Source: Comamonadaceae bacterium (GTDB taxonomy: Bacteria > Pseudomonadota > Gammaproteobacteria > Burkholderiales > Burkholderiaceae_C). From it: a DNA stretch of 14,236 nucleotides. The DNA lies in contig JAHEBY010000003.1 of the NCBI GenBank assembly GCA_024642025.1, positions 8,937-23,172 on the forward strand, read 5' to 3'. Positions within the stretch are counted from its first letter, which is position 1; the number at the start of each line of letters is the position of its first letter. Under the pieces are notes generated by a model, which saw only the letters and a program-made list of their open reading frames with translations, was not told the origin of the DNA and did no database searches. Below, in pieces: positions 1 through 7,841 of this stretch. The position numbers and the translations under genes are program-made.

Positions 1-181
1 TCTGATCGGTCATTGCAACCAGGCATTGCGAGCCAACTGGCGCTCTGATCCCGCTAGCCTCGAGGACAAGTCCTGTCAGACGAGTCAAAGTCCCGCGGAC
101 CTCCAATGGATTCGCGCCAGCCACCCGTCGGCGAGCACCTTCCAGAAACTCACCCCAATGACCCCCTTGCAGGTTATTCAT
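1..181 (-). CDS. fliI: FliI, flagellar export ATPase (N-terminal 60 residues, cut by window edge)
   Basis: The reverse strand reads an open frame from the ATG at 181-179 to the left edge, 60 codons without a stop. It begins MNNLQGGHWGEFLEGARR and continues with a stretch reading VRGTLTRLTGLVLEASGI. This is the usual FliI/F1-ATPase-like N-terminal beta-barrel pattern (G-x-L-T-R-hydrophobic-G-hydrophobic). The Walker motifs lie beyond the window and cannot be checked. FliI powers unfolding and delivery of export substrates at the flagellar type III gate and works with FliH. The start overlaps the end of fliH by 8 bp, which implies translational coupling and a shared fliFGHI transcript. The identification rests on the N-terminal pattern and on the conserved fliH-fliI order. 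Confidence 0.88.
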   Translation of the reverse strand, partial: MNNLQGGHWGEFLEGARRRVAGANPLEVRGTLTRLTGLVLEASGIRAPVGSQCLVAMTDQ

Positions 182-878
182 CAAGCGGCCCTTCTGCACC
201 TTCATGTATATCCCACGGGACTTCCATGCCCAACGTGGCGACAGCTCGCATCCAGCGTTTCTGAACGGTGCCGTCAACTACCGCCCCCATTGATTCAACA
301 AGGCAACCACCTCGGCGCACTTCACTGTCAGCGGAAAGCTTCAAGTCAAAGCCCGGATACTCAGCTTCTATCGGACCCATGAGCGTCGCCAGATCCGCTG
401 GATTCAATTTGACTCGAGCGCACTTGCCATCGCCCACAATCATGGTCAATGCGTCTCCAATTACTGGCAAAACAATCGATGGATCTATTGAAATCTCACG
501 CCTGACGATGGTCTTGGCCAACTCGCAGGCCAGCTCCAGCACCCCTTGCGCCATGGTTTGCTCCGATGCATGGAGTTGCGCGTTTGCCGATTCAAAAAGT
601 TTTACAAATTGTTGGGCGTTGTTTGTATTTTGGGTACGAATATGTTCATCAATTTGCTTCTGCGCCTCCAATATGGCGGTGGCGTGACCCTGAGCAAATC
701 CATCTTCGAATCCAGCTTGCCGACTGGCTTCAGCGGTCGCAATGTCGGCAGTTTCCTCCTGCAGTTTCGCCTTTGCAGCAAAGCGGGCCGCCCTCGCATC
801 GACAGCTCCAAAGGACCATTGGGTAACTGCGTCAATTTCTTCTCCCGGTGTGAATCGGGTTTGGCTTCTCGTACTCAT
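174..878 (-). CDS. fliH: FliH, regulator of the FliI export ATPase
   Basis: The frame encodes 234 residues, close to the roughly 230-residue family norm. FliH dimerises, inhibits and tethers FliI, and links it to the C ring, acting on the cytoplasmic face of the export gate. Residues about 55-80 contain Gly-spaced helix repeats (GFEDGFAQGH), the G-xxx-G pattern typical of FliH. A long Ala/Gln-rich helical stretch follows, then a C-terminal domain with the LACELAKTIVRREI segment seen in FliH and in V-ATPase subunit E-like stators. The ATG at 878-876 overlaps the fliG stop in an ATGA junction, and the 3' end overlaps fliI by 8 bp. Position between fliG and fliI supports the call; sequence alone would be weaker because FliH diverges quickly. 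Confidence 0.93.
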   Translation of the reverse strand: MSTRSQTRFTPGEEIDAVTQWSFGAVDARAARFAAKAKLQEETADIATAEASRQAGFEDGFAQGHATAILEAQKQIDEHIRTQNTNNAQQFVKLFESANAQLHASEQTMAQGVLELACELAKTIVRREISIDPSIVLPVIGDALTMIVGDGKCARVKLNPADLATLMGPIEAEYPGFDLKLSADSEVRRGGCLVESMGAVVDGTVQKRWMRAVATLGMEVPWDIHEGAEGPLDE

Positions 879-1873
879 ACCATCGCGTCGTCGCCGCCAC
901 CACCGATAACAATGGTGCCCTCATCGGCCAGGCGACGTACCGTTTTGAGAATCTCCTTCTGTTGTGCCTCAACCTCTGACAAGCGCATCGGACCGCGGGA
1001 TTCCAGATCTTCGCGAAGCGTTTCGGCTGCCCTGGAAGACATGTTGGCCAGAAACTTCTCCTTGAGCTCAGGTTGGGCCCCTTTCAAGGCGACGATCAGG
1101 GAATCAGATGCAACCTCTTTGAGTACCGCCTGAATGGACTTGTCATCAAGCTTCATGACATCGTCGAACACAAACATTTTGTCCATGATTTTTTGAGCCA
1201 ACTCCGAATCGTGACTTCGGATGGACTCGATAACCGTGCCTTCGATGGCCGTTCCCATCAAATTGATAATCTCGGCTGCGGTCTTGACACCGCCCAAAGA
1301 TGCCTTTCGAACCTTGTCGCCTCCCGCCAGAACTTTGTACAACACTTCGTTCAGATCCTTGAGGGCGCTTGGCTGAATGCCTTCCATAGTTGCAATACGC
1401 AGCATGACTTCGCCGCGCTGCCGTTCCACCAAATGCTTCAGCACGTCTGCAGCTTGATCAAAATCCAGATGAACGAGAATGGCCGCGACAATTTGCGGGT
1501 GCTCGTTGCGCAGCAACTCGGCTACAGACTGAGGGTCCATCCATTTCAGGCTTTCAATGCCAGACACATCGCCGCCCTGCAGTATTCGGTCAATCAATAA
1601 GGCCGCCTTGTCGTCCCCCAGTGCACGCTTCAGCACCGAACGCACATAGTCACCTGAATCGGATACCAGCAAGCTCTGCGCGGCAGCAACTCCTGTGAAC
1701 TTGGTTACTATCTCGTCCACCCGCTCGCGGGTAACAGAATTGGTCTTCGCTATGGCTTCGCCCAGTTTTTGAACCTCTTTGGGCGACAGGTGCTTGAAAA
1801 CCTCCGATGCCTCCTGCTCGCCCAGAGACATCATGAGGATGGCGGCATCTTCCAGACTGCGTCCTTGCGACAT
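875..1873 (-). CDS. fliG: FliG, rotor/switch protein of the flagellar motor
   Basis: The frame encodes 332 residues (331 in Escherichia coli). FliG sits on the MS ring, binds FliM, and takes torque from MotA. The middle-domain EHPQ motif is at 124-127 and the MFVF (MFxF) hinge motif at 233-236. Of the torque-helix residues known from E. coli, K264, R281, D289 and R297 are present at identical numbers, and D288 is replaced by the conservative E288. The start is the ATG at 1873-1871, with an AGGAG Shine-Dalgarno about 7 nt upstream inside the 21-bp gap after fliF. The gene overlaps fliH by 4 bp. All three FliG domains look intact and no frameshift is seen. Confidence 0.98.
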   Translation of the reverse strand: MSQGRSLEDAAILMMSLGEQEASEVFKHLSPKEVQKLGEAIAKTNSVTRERVDEIVTKFTGVAAAQSLLVSDSGDYVRSVLKRALGDDKAALLIDRILQGGDVSGIESLKWMDPQSVAELLRNEHPQIVAAILVHLDFDQAADVLKHLVERQRGEVMLRIATMEGIQPSALKDLNEVLYKVLAGGDKVRKASLGGVKTAAEIINLMGTAIEGTVIESIRSHDSELAQKIMDKMFVFDDVMKLDDKSIQAVLKEVASDSLIVALKGAQPELKEKFLANMSSRAAETLREDLESRGPMRLSEVEAQQKEILKTVRRLADEGTIVIGGGGDDAMV

Positions 1874-1894
1874 TGCGTGCTCCTGCGGTCGGCG

Positions 1895-3580
1895 TCAGGC
1901 CGCCGCCTCACCATTGATCCAGGTCTTGACAATATTGGCCACCGCGGCCGGATTGTCGCGAGTGAGTTTGCGCGCGTCTTCAAGCGCAAGCGCGGCTGGC
2001 GAGGCAGGTAGTGGCTCTGCGGGAGCGCCTGGCGCCATCAGCTGGGGTCGGTCCGTATCGTCTGCGACAACGGTATTGAGTTCACCTTTTCGCGTGATTT
2101 CAGAAACTCGGGGGTGAGTAAAAGTCTTCAGAGCTGGCTTGACAAAGCCCATCAAGACCAAAAGACCGAATAGAAGTGTGCCAACGGGCCACGCAAAGCT
2201 GCGCACCAGGTCCTGAACTTCGGCCTGCTTCCATATGGGCAGCTCGGTGGCGTTAGGTTTTTCTACCGTGAATGGCGCATTCATCAAATTCAATGAGTCA
2301 CCCCGCTCTTTGTTGAACCCAATGGTTTCGCGAACCAACGCGGTCATCTTTTCGATTTGCGCATCAGTCATTGCAGTAGTCGTTGTCTTGCCTTTGTCAT
2401 CGGTTGATGTTTGATGATTAACCACTACCGCAGCGCTCAAGCGCTTCACAACGCCTGAGCTACCCTTTACGACTTTGATCGTCTTGTCCACTTCATAGTT
2501 AATGATTGACTCCCGTTTGGTAGGCCCAGTCGATCCCGATGCGGCTGCGCCGCCCGGTGTTGCACCGGTAAGGCTTTGGGCGGCCCCGTTGATGGGGGCA
2601 GAACTTGGCCCCGGCGGCTGATTTGAAACAGCCCCAGGCACCCCACTAGGTACCGAGCCAGCTGCGCCATTAGTGCTTTCCACCAATTGCTGACTGCGGA
2701 TGGCCGACGAGTCCGGAGACTGATTCGGACGGTGTTGCTCCGATGTGGACTCTGTCTGCGAGAAGTCGATCTCCGCCGTAACTTGCGCCTTCACGTTCTG
2801 ACGGCCAACAACCGGCTCAAGTATGTCCAAAATCCTTTGGCGATAGAGTTGCTCCAATTGCTGCGTGTATTGCAACTGTTGGGCGTCACTACCATTGCCA
2901 TCGGTACCATCCTGGTTCGCTGACAAGAGCTTGCCACTATCATCCAGCACACTCACAGCCTTTGGGTTCATCTCCGGCACACTGGATGAAACCAGGTGGA
3001 CGATGCCAGCGATCTGGGCGCGATCCAACGTATTGCCCATATTCAAACTCACCAAAACTGATGCTGAGGGCTTTTGTTGCTCCCTGAAAAACCCATTCTG
3101 ATTTGGAAGCGCCAGATGAACGCGGGCACTCTGTACGGACGACAATGACTGGATTGACCGGGTCAGTTCACCTTCGAGTCCACGCTGGAACGTCAAGCGC
3201 TCCTGAAACTGCGTCATACCGAACCGGTTGGACTCCATCATCTCGAACCCGGCCACTGATCCCTTGGGTAGCCCAAGAGATGCCAGGCGCAGCCGCGTAT
3301 CGTGCACTTTATCGGCTGGCACCAAAATCGTGCCACCAGCCTCAGACTTATAGGGCACATTCAATTGCGACAGTTGGGCAATGATGGACCCGCCATCTTT
3401 GTCAGCCAGATTGGCATACAGAACGCGCCATTCTGCCTGGCGCCCCATAAAGATGCCGACAATTCCGACTGCCAGAAAGAGGGCGATTCCTACAAACAGG
3501 CGTAGCCGTTGCGATTGACTCATCCCGGCGAATCGCTGGGACACAGAGGGATTGTCAGGGACAGTAATGGCGGCGGTCAT
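1895..3580 (-). CDS. fliF: FliF, MS-ring protein of the flagellar basal body
   Basis: I place the start at the ATG 3580-3578, giving 561 residues (E. coli FliF is about 552). A TTG at 3691 would extend the frame to 598, but the added 37 residues look non-coding and a sigma28-like promoter lies inside them. FliF forms the inner-membrane ring on which rotor and export gate assemble. A transmembrane segment lies at about 27-46 (LRLFVGIALFLAVGIVGIFM). The YscJ/FliF ring-building domain follows, then a low-complexity Gly/Ser/Pro-rich periplasmic stretch around 290-355. A second membrane helix is at about 462-480. The C-terminal tail, about 533-556, carries the DNPAAVANIVKTWIN motif that binds FliG. 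It is first gene of fliFGHI. The Shine-Dalgarno is weak (GAAAAG, very close to the ATG). Confidence 0.96.
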   Translation of the reverse strand: MTAAITVPDNPSVSQRFAGMSQSQRLRLFVGIALFLAVGIVGIFMGRQAEWRVLYANLADKDGGSIIAQLSQLNVPYKSEAGGTILVPADKVHDTRLRLASLGLPKGSVAGFEMMESNRFGMTQFQERLTFQRGLEGELTRSIQSLSSVQSARVHLALPNQNGFFREQQKPSASVLVSLNMGNTLDRAQIAGIVHLVSSSVPEMNPKAVSVLDDSGKLLSANQDGTDGNGSDAQQLQYTQQLEQLYRQRILDILEPVVGRQNVKAQVTAEIDFSQTESTSEQHRPNQSPDSSAIRSQQLVESTNGAAGSVPSGVPGAVSNQPPGPSSAPINGAAQSLTGATPGGAAASGSTGPTKRESIINYEVDKTIKVVKGSSGVVKRLSAAVVVNHQTSTDDKGKTTTTAMTDAQIEKMTALVRETIGFNKERGDSLNLMNAPFTVEKPNATELPIWKQAEVQDLVRSFAWPVGTLLFGLLVLMGFVKPALKTFTHPRVSEITRKGELNTVVADDTDRPQLMAPGAPAEPLPASPAALALEDARKLTRDNPAAVANIVKTWINGEAAA

Positions 3581-3631
3581 CTTTTCTACCGGTGAAGGAG
3601 CCCGTGGCTTCGCACCACGAATGCTTGAGAT

Positions 3632-3658
3632 TATTCGGCCAGTCTCTTCTGACGTTGA
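3632..3658 (-). promoter_or_regulatory. Candidate sigma28 (FliA) promoter of fliFGHI
   Basis: Read on the reverse strand there is TCAA (3658-3655), exactly 15 nt, then GCCGAATA (3639-3632). The sigma28 consensus is TAAA-N15-GCCGATAA. The same TCAA-N15 arrangement occurs before motA. It would start transcription near 3625, about 45 nt upstream of the fliF ATG. No mapping data are available. Class-II FlhDC control of this operon, as in enterics, is an alternative or additional possibility. Confidence 0.5.
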
Positions 3659-3768
3659 CTGAAAAAGGCGTGTTTTTGCCCGCCATTTCAACCAGATGAT
3701 CGACTCATCGCAGAGCTACGATTCATCGGCCCATCAACTCATTGCGCAGCTGTACAAGCCGGAACATC

Positions 3769-4089
3769 ATGGAATTGAGACTGACCCCTACCACCTTGCC
3801 CACAACGATGCGAGCCGGCTTGCCTGGACGCAGCAGCGCCGCGCAAGGCACGGGCGCTGCAGGGGCGGAAGGCTTTTCCGGCGCGCTGAAAAGCGCCCTG
3901 AGCTCTGTGAGCCAGGCACAAAACGATGCGACCCGTCTCCAGCGCGAGGTGCAAATGGAGAACCCGAACGTCAGCCTTGAAGAAACGATGGTGGCAATTC
4001 AGAAGGCCCAAATCGGCTTTCAGGCGACTCTGCATGTGAGAAATCGCATGGTTCAAGCCTACACCGACATCATGAACATGCAGGTATAA
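3769..4089 (+). CDS. fliE: FliE, MS ring-rod junction protein
   Basis: The product is 106 residues from the ATG at 3769 (family about 100-110). An upstream TTG at 3742 is in frame but adds nine residues unlike FliE, so I reject it. FliE joins the MS ring to the proximal rod and is among the first exported substrates. The N terminus MELRLTP and a Ser/Ala-rich linker precede a helical C-terminal half that ends with NPNVSLEETMVAIQKAQIGF and RNRMVQAYTDIMNMQV. This is the highly conserved FliE signature, related to rod-protein D0 helices. The Shine-Dalgarno is weak (GGAA at 3761-3764). The gene is divergent from fliF with 188 bp between the starts. I see no convincing promoter of its own there. 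Confidence 0.96.
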   Translation: MELRLTPTTLPTTMRAGLPGRSSAAQGTGAAGAEGFSGALKSALSSVSQAQNDATRLQREVQMENPNVSLEETMVAIQKAQIGFQATLHVRNRMVQAYTDIMNMQV

Positions 4090-4156
4090 AGATATTGGGG
4101 CTTTCGGATATTTTATACATCAAATTGGCACATAGCCCCCGTCTTTATTAGCTTGT

Positions 4157-4177
4157 TAGCTATTGTTTTAATAGCTA
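4157..4177. repeat. Inverted repeat in an AT-rich intergenic element upstream of fliB
   Basis: Two perfect 8-nt arms, TAGCTATT (4157-4164) and AATAGCTA (4170-4177), flank a GTTTT loop. The surrounding sequence, about 4111-4185, is unusually AT-rich and includes TCAAATTGGCACATAGCCCC. It resembles a dispersed intergenic repeat that I recall from Comamonadaceae genomes (AAATTGG and TAGC-rich with TAGCTATT arms). That family link is from memory. No U-tract follows, so it is not a classical intrinsic terminator. Confidence 0.55.
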
Positions 4178-4226
4178 TTTGACCCTTTCACGGATCTTCA
4201 ATCGCCTGAACCCATCGCCACAGAAT

Positions 4227-5447
4227 ATGAAGCAAGAATATTCAGCCCCTATGCTGGCACCCAAATACGTGAGCCAATTCAAATGCACGGGTGGGGATTG
4301 TCCAGATACCTGCTGCGCGGGCTGGAATATCACAGTGGATAGAAATACATTTCAGGGCTACCGCCGCGTTACCCACCCGGTCTTGAAGCCGCTATTCAAA
4401 CAACACCTGGTTCAAGCCAACAGGGACTCTTTTTCAAATCACGGAAAATTCCAGCTGTCAGCATCCGAATCCAGGTGCGGCATGCAGGCGCAAAGCGGGT
4501 TGTGCAACGTACAGCAGCACCTAGGGGAAGAGGCACTGTCTGACACCTGTTACATCTATCCGCGCTCCGTACACAAGATTGATGCTCGCTTCGAGCAGAC
4601 CCTGACGCTGTCATGCCCGGAGGCCGCACGTTTGGCACTCACACAGAGCGACGCGTTTGAGTTCATCGAGATCCCGTTCAAAACGCGCGAGTCAACAACC
4701 AGACAGTTGTCTCCGCTGCATGGTTTCGACGCACAAACCATGGATGAAGCCCGCTATTTGACCATCCAGCTCTTTCAAACCGTGGAGCTCACGAACGTTG
4801 ATCGCCTGATACTGGTGGGGTGGCTGTGCAATCAACTTGAAGATTTGATGCAAACAAGCGGTCAGGCCGGCGCCATGGCAATGATGCAGGAGCTACGGGA
4901 GATGGTGGAGTCCGGCGCCTATAGACAGATTGTTTCTCAATTGTCCAACGATCCCAGGCTCGCGGCTAACGTGTTTGCGATCCTGTTTGGCAGTCCCGTC
5001 GGCACGGGTGTATCAGCCCATCAGCGTAGCGTTATTGATTCAGTTGCGGCCGGGCTCGGCTTTACAGGTTTGGCACAACCCGACGCAAAGACCATAGAGG
5101 CCAACTACCTGTGCGGCCTCGCCCACCTTGCAAACAGCGCTGAGCTCGTTGAAAAGATTTTGGCCAGGTATTTGCTCAATGACTTGCTGCGGGAGCTGTT
5201 CCCATGGGGTCAGGCCACTCCCATCGCACACTATCGTCGCCTACTTACCCGATATGGTGCCTTGCGATTGATGCTTGCCGCCGTTGCAAAGCACAAGGAC
5301 TCATCACTCGACGAATCGACACTGGTTCACATAACCCAGGTATTTTGCCGACTTTACCAACACAACAATACTTTTGCCGTGCAAGCCGAGCGCCTTTTGA
5401 CTGGCGCAGACTGGCATACCCTTGAGCAGTTGTATTTGCTGATCTAG
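4227..5447 (+). CDS. fliB: FliB, flagellin lysine-N-methylase family protein
   Basis: The product is 406 residues from the ATG at 4227 (Salmonella FliB about 401). A TTG at 4179 would overlap the inverted repeat and add 16 residues, so I prefer the ATG; a later ATG at 4251 is also possible. FliB methylates lysine side chains of flagellin, and the Salmonella enzyme has been reported to use an Fe-S cluster. Eight cysteines lie in the first third: 20, 25, 29, 30, 84, 93, 108 and 130. They fall in the family patterns KCTGGDCPDTCCAGW, CGMQAQSGLC, DTCYIYPR and LSCPEAARLAL. The C-terminal two thirds is mostly helical and has no motif I recognise. The gene follows fliE by 137 bp, is convergent with fliT (29-bp gap), and is not next to the flagellin genes as it is in Salmonella. 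Confidence 0.88.
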   Translation: MKQEYSAPMLAPKYVSQFKCTGGDCPDTCCAGWNITVDRNTFQGYRRVTHPVLKPLFKQHLVQANRDSFSNHGKFQLSASESRCGMQAQSGLCNVQQHLGEEALSDTCYIYPRSVHKIDARFEQTLTLSCPEAARLALTQSDAFEFIEIPFKTRESTTRQLSPLHGFDAQTMDEARYLTIQLFQTVELTNVDRLILVGWLCNQLEDLMQTSGQAGAMAMMQELREMVESGAYRQIVSQLSNDPRLAANVFAILFGSPVGTGVSAHQRSVIDSVAAGLGFTGLAQPDAKTIEANYLCGLAHLANSAELVEKILARYLLNDLLRELFPWGQATPIAHYRRLLTRYGALRLMLAAVAKHKDSSLDESTLVHITQVFCRLYQHNNTFAVQAERLLTGADWHTLEQLYLLI

Positions 5448-5476
5448 TTTCGCTGGCAAATTTTGCAATACAAGGC

Positions 5477-5809
5477 TCAGTGCAGCATCTGACGCTGACC
5501 TTCGAACATTTGGTCACAATGCGCCAGCCACGGCTCCGCCAGGTACCGTATCTGGGCATCGTTGCTCAAGATGCGTTGCATAATCCGGGTTTTCTCAAGG
5601 CGATGATCAGCTGGCAAGTCTTCGCTTCGGGCTTTGTGCCGCAATTGCTCTATGAGCACCGCACAAGCGCCCTCAAACTGCACGACGCTATCCCAATCCT
5701 GCTCACGCGCTGCGTCGAGCATCTTGGCACTACTGTCCTCAATGGCCTTGTAATAATCAATCAGGCGTTCTGTCGTCTTCATTTTGAGCTCGTTTTGATT
5801 AAACATCAT
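5477..5809 (-). CDS. fliT: FliT, chaperone for the filament cap protein FliD
   Basis: I place the start at the ATG 5809-5807, giving 110 residues (enteric FliT about 121). It overlaps the fliS stop (sequence ATGATG), so it is probably translated by coupling. Starts at 5806 or 5782 (MKTTERLIDYYKAI) are also possible, and the frame is open up to 5854. The protein is small and helical, with IDYYKAIEDSSAKMLDAAREQDWDSVVQFEGACAVLIEQL matching the FliT pattern. FliT escorts FliD to the export apparatus and, in enterics, also restrains FlhDC. Sequence conservation is low in this family, so the position as last gene of fliD-fliS-fliT carries much of the weight. Confidence 0.85.
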   Translation of the reverse strand: MMFNQNELKMKTTERLIDYYKAIEDSSAKMLDAAREQDWDSVVQFEGACAVLIEQLRHKARSEDLPADHRLEKTRIMQRILSNDAQIRYLAEPWLAHCDQMFEGQRQMLH

Positions 5810-6225
5810 GCTGTTGCAGCCTGCACAGCAGCATCGCCCTGAATCTGGCGCCATCCATCCGCGACAGGGTGAATCAGCGCGATCGCCTCGTCAATTAGCT
5901 TGGTGTCGTTCTTGAGGTTCGCCTCGGTAATTCTGAAGATGCAAAATTCGTACAGGCTGTAGAGATTGCCGGCCAACTCGCCCCCACGTGAGGTGTCCAG
6001 GCCTGCCTTCAGGCCCTCTTCCAGAATACGGACCGCCCGGCTTATTGAGCGCCCTTTAGCGGCAATGTCTCCGGTCGACATGCTGCTTTTGGCTGCCGAA
6101 AGAGACTGCAGAAGTCCTTCAAACAGAAGGGCGACCAGTTGGTGCGGGTTGGCCACGGCAACTGATGTCTCCAGACCAACTGTTTTGTACGTGTTTGCGG
6201 AACGCATGCTGACGGGGGTAAACAT
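5806..6225 (-). CDS. fliS: FliS, flagellin export chaperone
   Basis: The product is 139 residues (E. coli 136). FliS binds the disordered C terminus of flagellin in the cytoplasm, prevents early polymerisation and delivers it for export. The N-terminal half shows the family pattern: Y-K-T-V near residues 13-16, then NPHQLVALLFEGLLQSLSAAK, and GDIAAKGRSISRAVRILEEGL. The start ATG at 6225-6223 has an AAGGAG Shine-Dalgarno (6239-6234) 8 nt upstream. The 3' end overlaps fliT. It lies 72 bp after fliD, and a sigma28-like promoter in that gap could give it expression independent of fliD. Confidence 0.97.
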   Translation of the reverse strand: MFTPVSMRSANTYKTVGLETSVAVANPHQLVALLFEGLLQSLSAAKSSMSTGDIAAKGRSISRAVRILEEGLKAGLDTSRGGELAGNLYSLYEFCIFRITEANLKNDTKLIDEAIALIHPVADGWRQIQGDAAVQAATA

Positions 6226-6256
6226 TTGTAAAACTCCTTGTGTGCCTATGCTTTAA

Positions 6257-6283
6257 ATATCGGCGAGACCACAAGGAAATCAA
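6257..6283 (-). promoter_or_regulatory. Candidate sigma28 (FliA) promoter of fliST
   Basis: On the reverse strand TTGA (6283-6280) is followed after exactly 15 nt by GCCGATAT (6264-6257). That is 7 of 8 matches to the sigma28 -10 element; the -35 is poor. Transcription would begin near 6249, leaving a leader of about 24 nt that contains the AAGGAG of fliS. It lies between fliD and fliS, so it would be an internal operon promoter. Confidence 0.5.
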
Positions 6284-6297
6284 ATGTTTTTAAACGT

Positions 6298-7710
6298 TCA
6301 ATTGGAGGATTTGTTCCATTGTGCTAGCTGTGCCGTCACATAGGAATTCAAACCGTTTAGCTGCGCCATTTGGGCATCCAGAGCAGTGTATTGACGACGC
6401 AATTGTGTCTCCACTCTGGAGGCTCGGTCATTCACCCGATCCTGATCATCAGAGTTGCGCTTGATTGATCCTTGCAAGGCCGTTGACTTGTTTGACACGA
6501 GGCCGTCCACGGCAACCAGGCCACGCGCAAAGTCGCGCACCTTGAGTCCAAAGCCGTTGGTCGCAGCATTACCATTGTCCGTAGTAAACAGCTTTTTAAG
6601 CTCTTCGAGGGTTCCCATGGCCACATCAAGCTTTGTGGAATTTACCTTCAGCGTTCCATCGGTTTGCCGCTCAAGCCCTATATCCGATAGGCGGGAAAAT
6701 GTAGAGCCCACGCTACCGGAGCCCAGCATGGAGCGCAGTGCATTTTGTAGACCAACTGTTGTGGCGTCGCCCTGCAAGAGGCCACCCCTGCGGCTAGCCG
6801 CATCGTACTTTGTGGCATCGCTCAACGTTGTGCTCAGTGCGTTGTATGTATCCACAAAGCTTTGAATATTCTTTTTGATCGCGTCTGAGTCGTTTTCGAT
6901 ACCAACTTCTACCGGCTCGGCAGTAGTCTGGCTTAACTGTAGCGTCACGCCTGGCACCACATCCGTCAACTTATTGGTAGCAGACTCAATCGCGACGCCG
7001 TTTATCTCCACCTGAGCATTTTGTGCAGCCTGGCTGCGAAACATGCCAGATGCAGAGGCGCTTGTCGCCACAGTGTCATTAAAACCAAACATTGAGAGGC
7101 CCGGATCGCCACTGGCAGCAATTTGAAAACCACTGTCCTCACCCGAAGTGTTTGAGCGGACGACCAGGCGTTCATTGGTGCCGTCCTTCAGCACCGTGGC
7201 CGTTACACCCGCATTCACTGCATTAATCTTGGATGCAATAGTGGCTACAGAATCTGTTGCACTAATCGCCACATCCACGCTCGGGGCCGATCCAGAAGCA
7301 AAGCTAGTGCCGCTCCATTTGCCAAGTTGAAGTGTGAGCGTTCCAGCCACACCAGCTGCCGTGCCAGCAGGTATGCCTACCGACGCTGCAGACTGTGCCC
7401 TGGCCAATTGTTGAACATTCACAGCCAGCGAAGTTGAGGCTGCACCTGCGCTCACGCTCACGCTTACAGCGGCGGAATTTGACGAACTCGCCTTTTGCGT
7501 ATTCCAACCGGCTGCCCCACCCAAAAGGGCAGCAGCATCTCCCAAAGCAGATGCCTGCGACTTGATCTTGCCGTAAAGGCTGAGTTGGGACTGGAACGTT
7601 GAAGCCTTTGTTTGCAATTGTTGCAGCGGTTGCCGCTCAATAGCCACCAACTGGGTAACGATGCTGTTGACATCAAGCCCGCTTCCAACTCCTGCAGCTG
7701 AGATTGCCAT
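6298..7710 (-). CDS. fliD: FliD, filament cap protein (HAP2)
   Basis: The product is 470 residues (E. coli 468). FliD forms the pentameric cap that folds flagellin at the growing filament tip. The N-terminal domain opens with GVGSGLDVNSIVTQLVAIERQPLQQLQTK, the typical FliD start (a glycine-serine-glycine-leucine-aspartate stretch followed by a coiled-coil helix). A Ser/Ala/Thr-rich middle follows, as in secreted filament proteins without cysteine. The C-terminal coiled coil ends with LNGLNSYVTAQLAQWN. The start ATG at 7710-7708 has AAGGAG (7722-7717) 6 nt upstream. It follows the fliC terminator, so it should have its own promoter in the 45 bp between terminator and ATG, but I see no strong match there. 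Confidence 0.97.
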   Translation of the reverse strand: MAISAAGVGSGLDVNSIVTQLVAIERQPLQQLQTKASTFQSQLSLYGKIKSQASALGDAAALLGGAAGWNTQKASSSNSAAVSVSVSAGAASTSLAVNVQQLARAQSAASVGIPAGTAAGVAGTLTLQLGKWSGTSFASGSAPSVDVAISATDSVATIASKINAVNAGVTATVLKDGTNERLVVRSNTSGEDSGFQIAASGDPGLSMFGFNDTVATSASASGMFRSQAAQNAQVEINGVAIESATNKLTDVVPGVTLQLSQTTAEPVEVGIENDSDAIKKNIQSFVDTYNALSTTLSDATKYDAASRRGGLLQGDATTVGLQNALRSMLGSGSVGSTFSRLSDIGLERQTDGTLKVNSTKLDVAMGTLEELKKLFTTDNGNAATNGFGLKVRDFARGLVAVDGLVSNKSTALQGSIKRNSDDQDRVNDRASRVETQLRRQYTALDAQMAQLNGLNSYVTAQLAQWNKSSN

Positions 7711-7755
7711 GATTTTCTCCTTGAGTCAGCCGTTGACCAACTGTTTATCAAACGC

Positions 7756-7790
7756 AAAAAGGCGACGCGAGCCAATAGCTCGTCGTCGCC
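7756..7790 (-). terminator. Intrinsic terminator of the minus-strand flagellin gene
   Basis: On the reverse strand GGCGACGACGAGC pairs with GCTCGCGTCGCC across a TATTG loop (12 pairs with one bulged A). Five U residues follow. It starts 51 nt after the flagellin stop codon and separates this transcript from fliD. Confidence 0.9.
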
Positions 7791-7841
7791 GGGAGGCCAG
7801 AAGAGCGGCCGTCAAGGCACGCTCGAATGGACACCTCAAAA

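Noticed and set aside
26..382. Plus-strand frame of 118 codons across fliI/fliH
   Set aside because: It has no recognisable protein character, is antisense to clear fliI and fliH coding sequence, and is rich in Ser/Pro/Gln as shadow frames of this composition are.
4179..4226. TTG start for fliB giving 422 residues
   Set aside because: It overlaps the inverted repeat, and the added residues do not resemble the FliB N terminus. The ATG at 4227 gives the usual family length.
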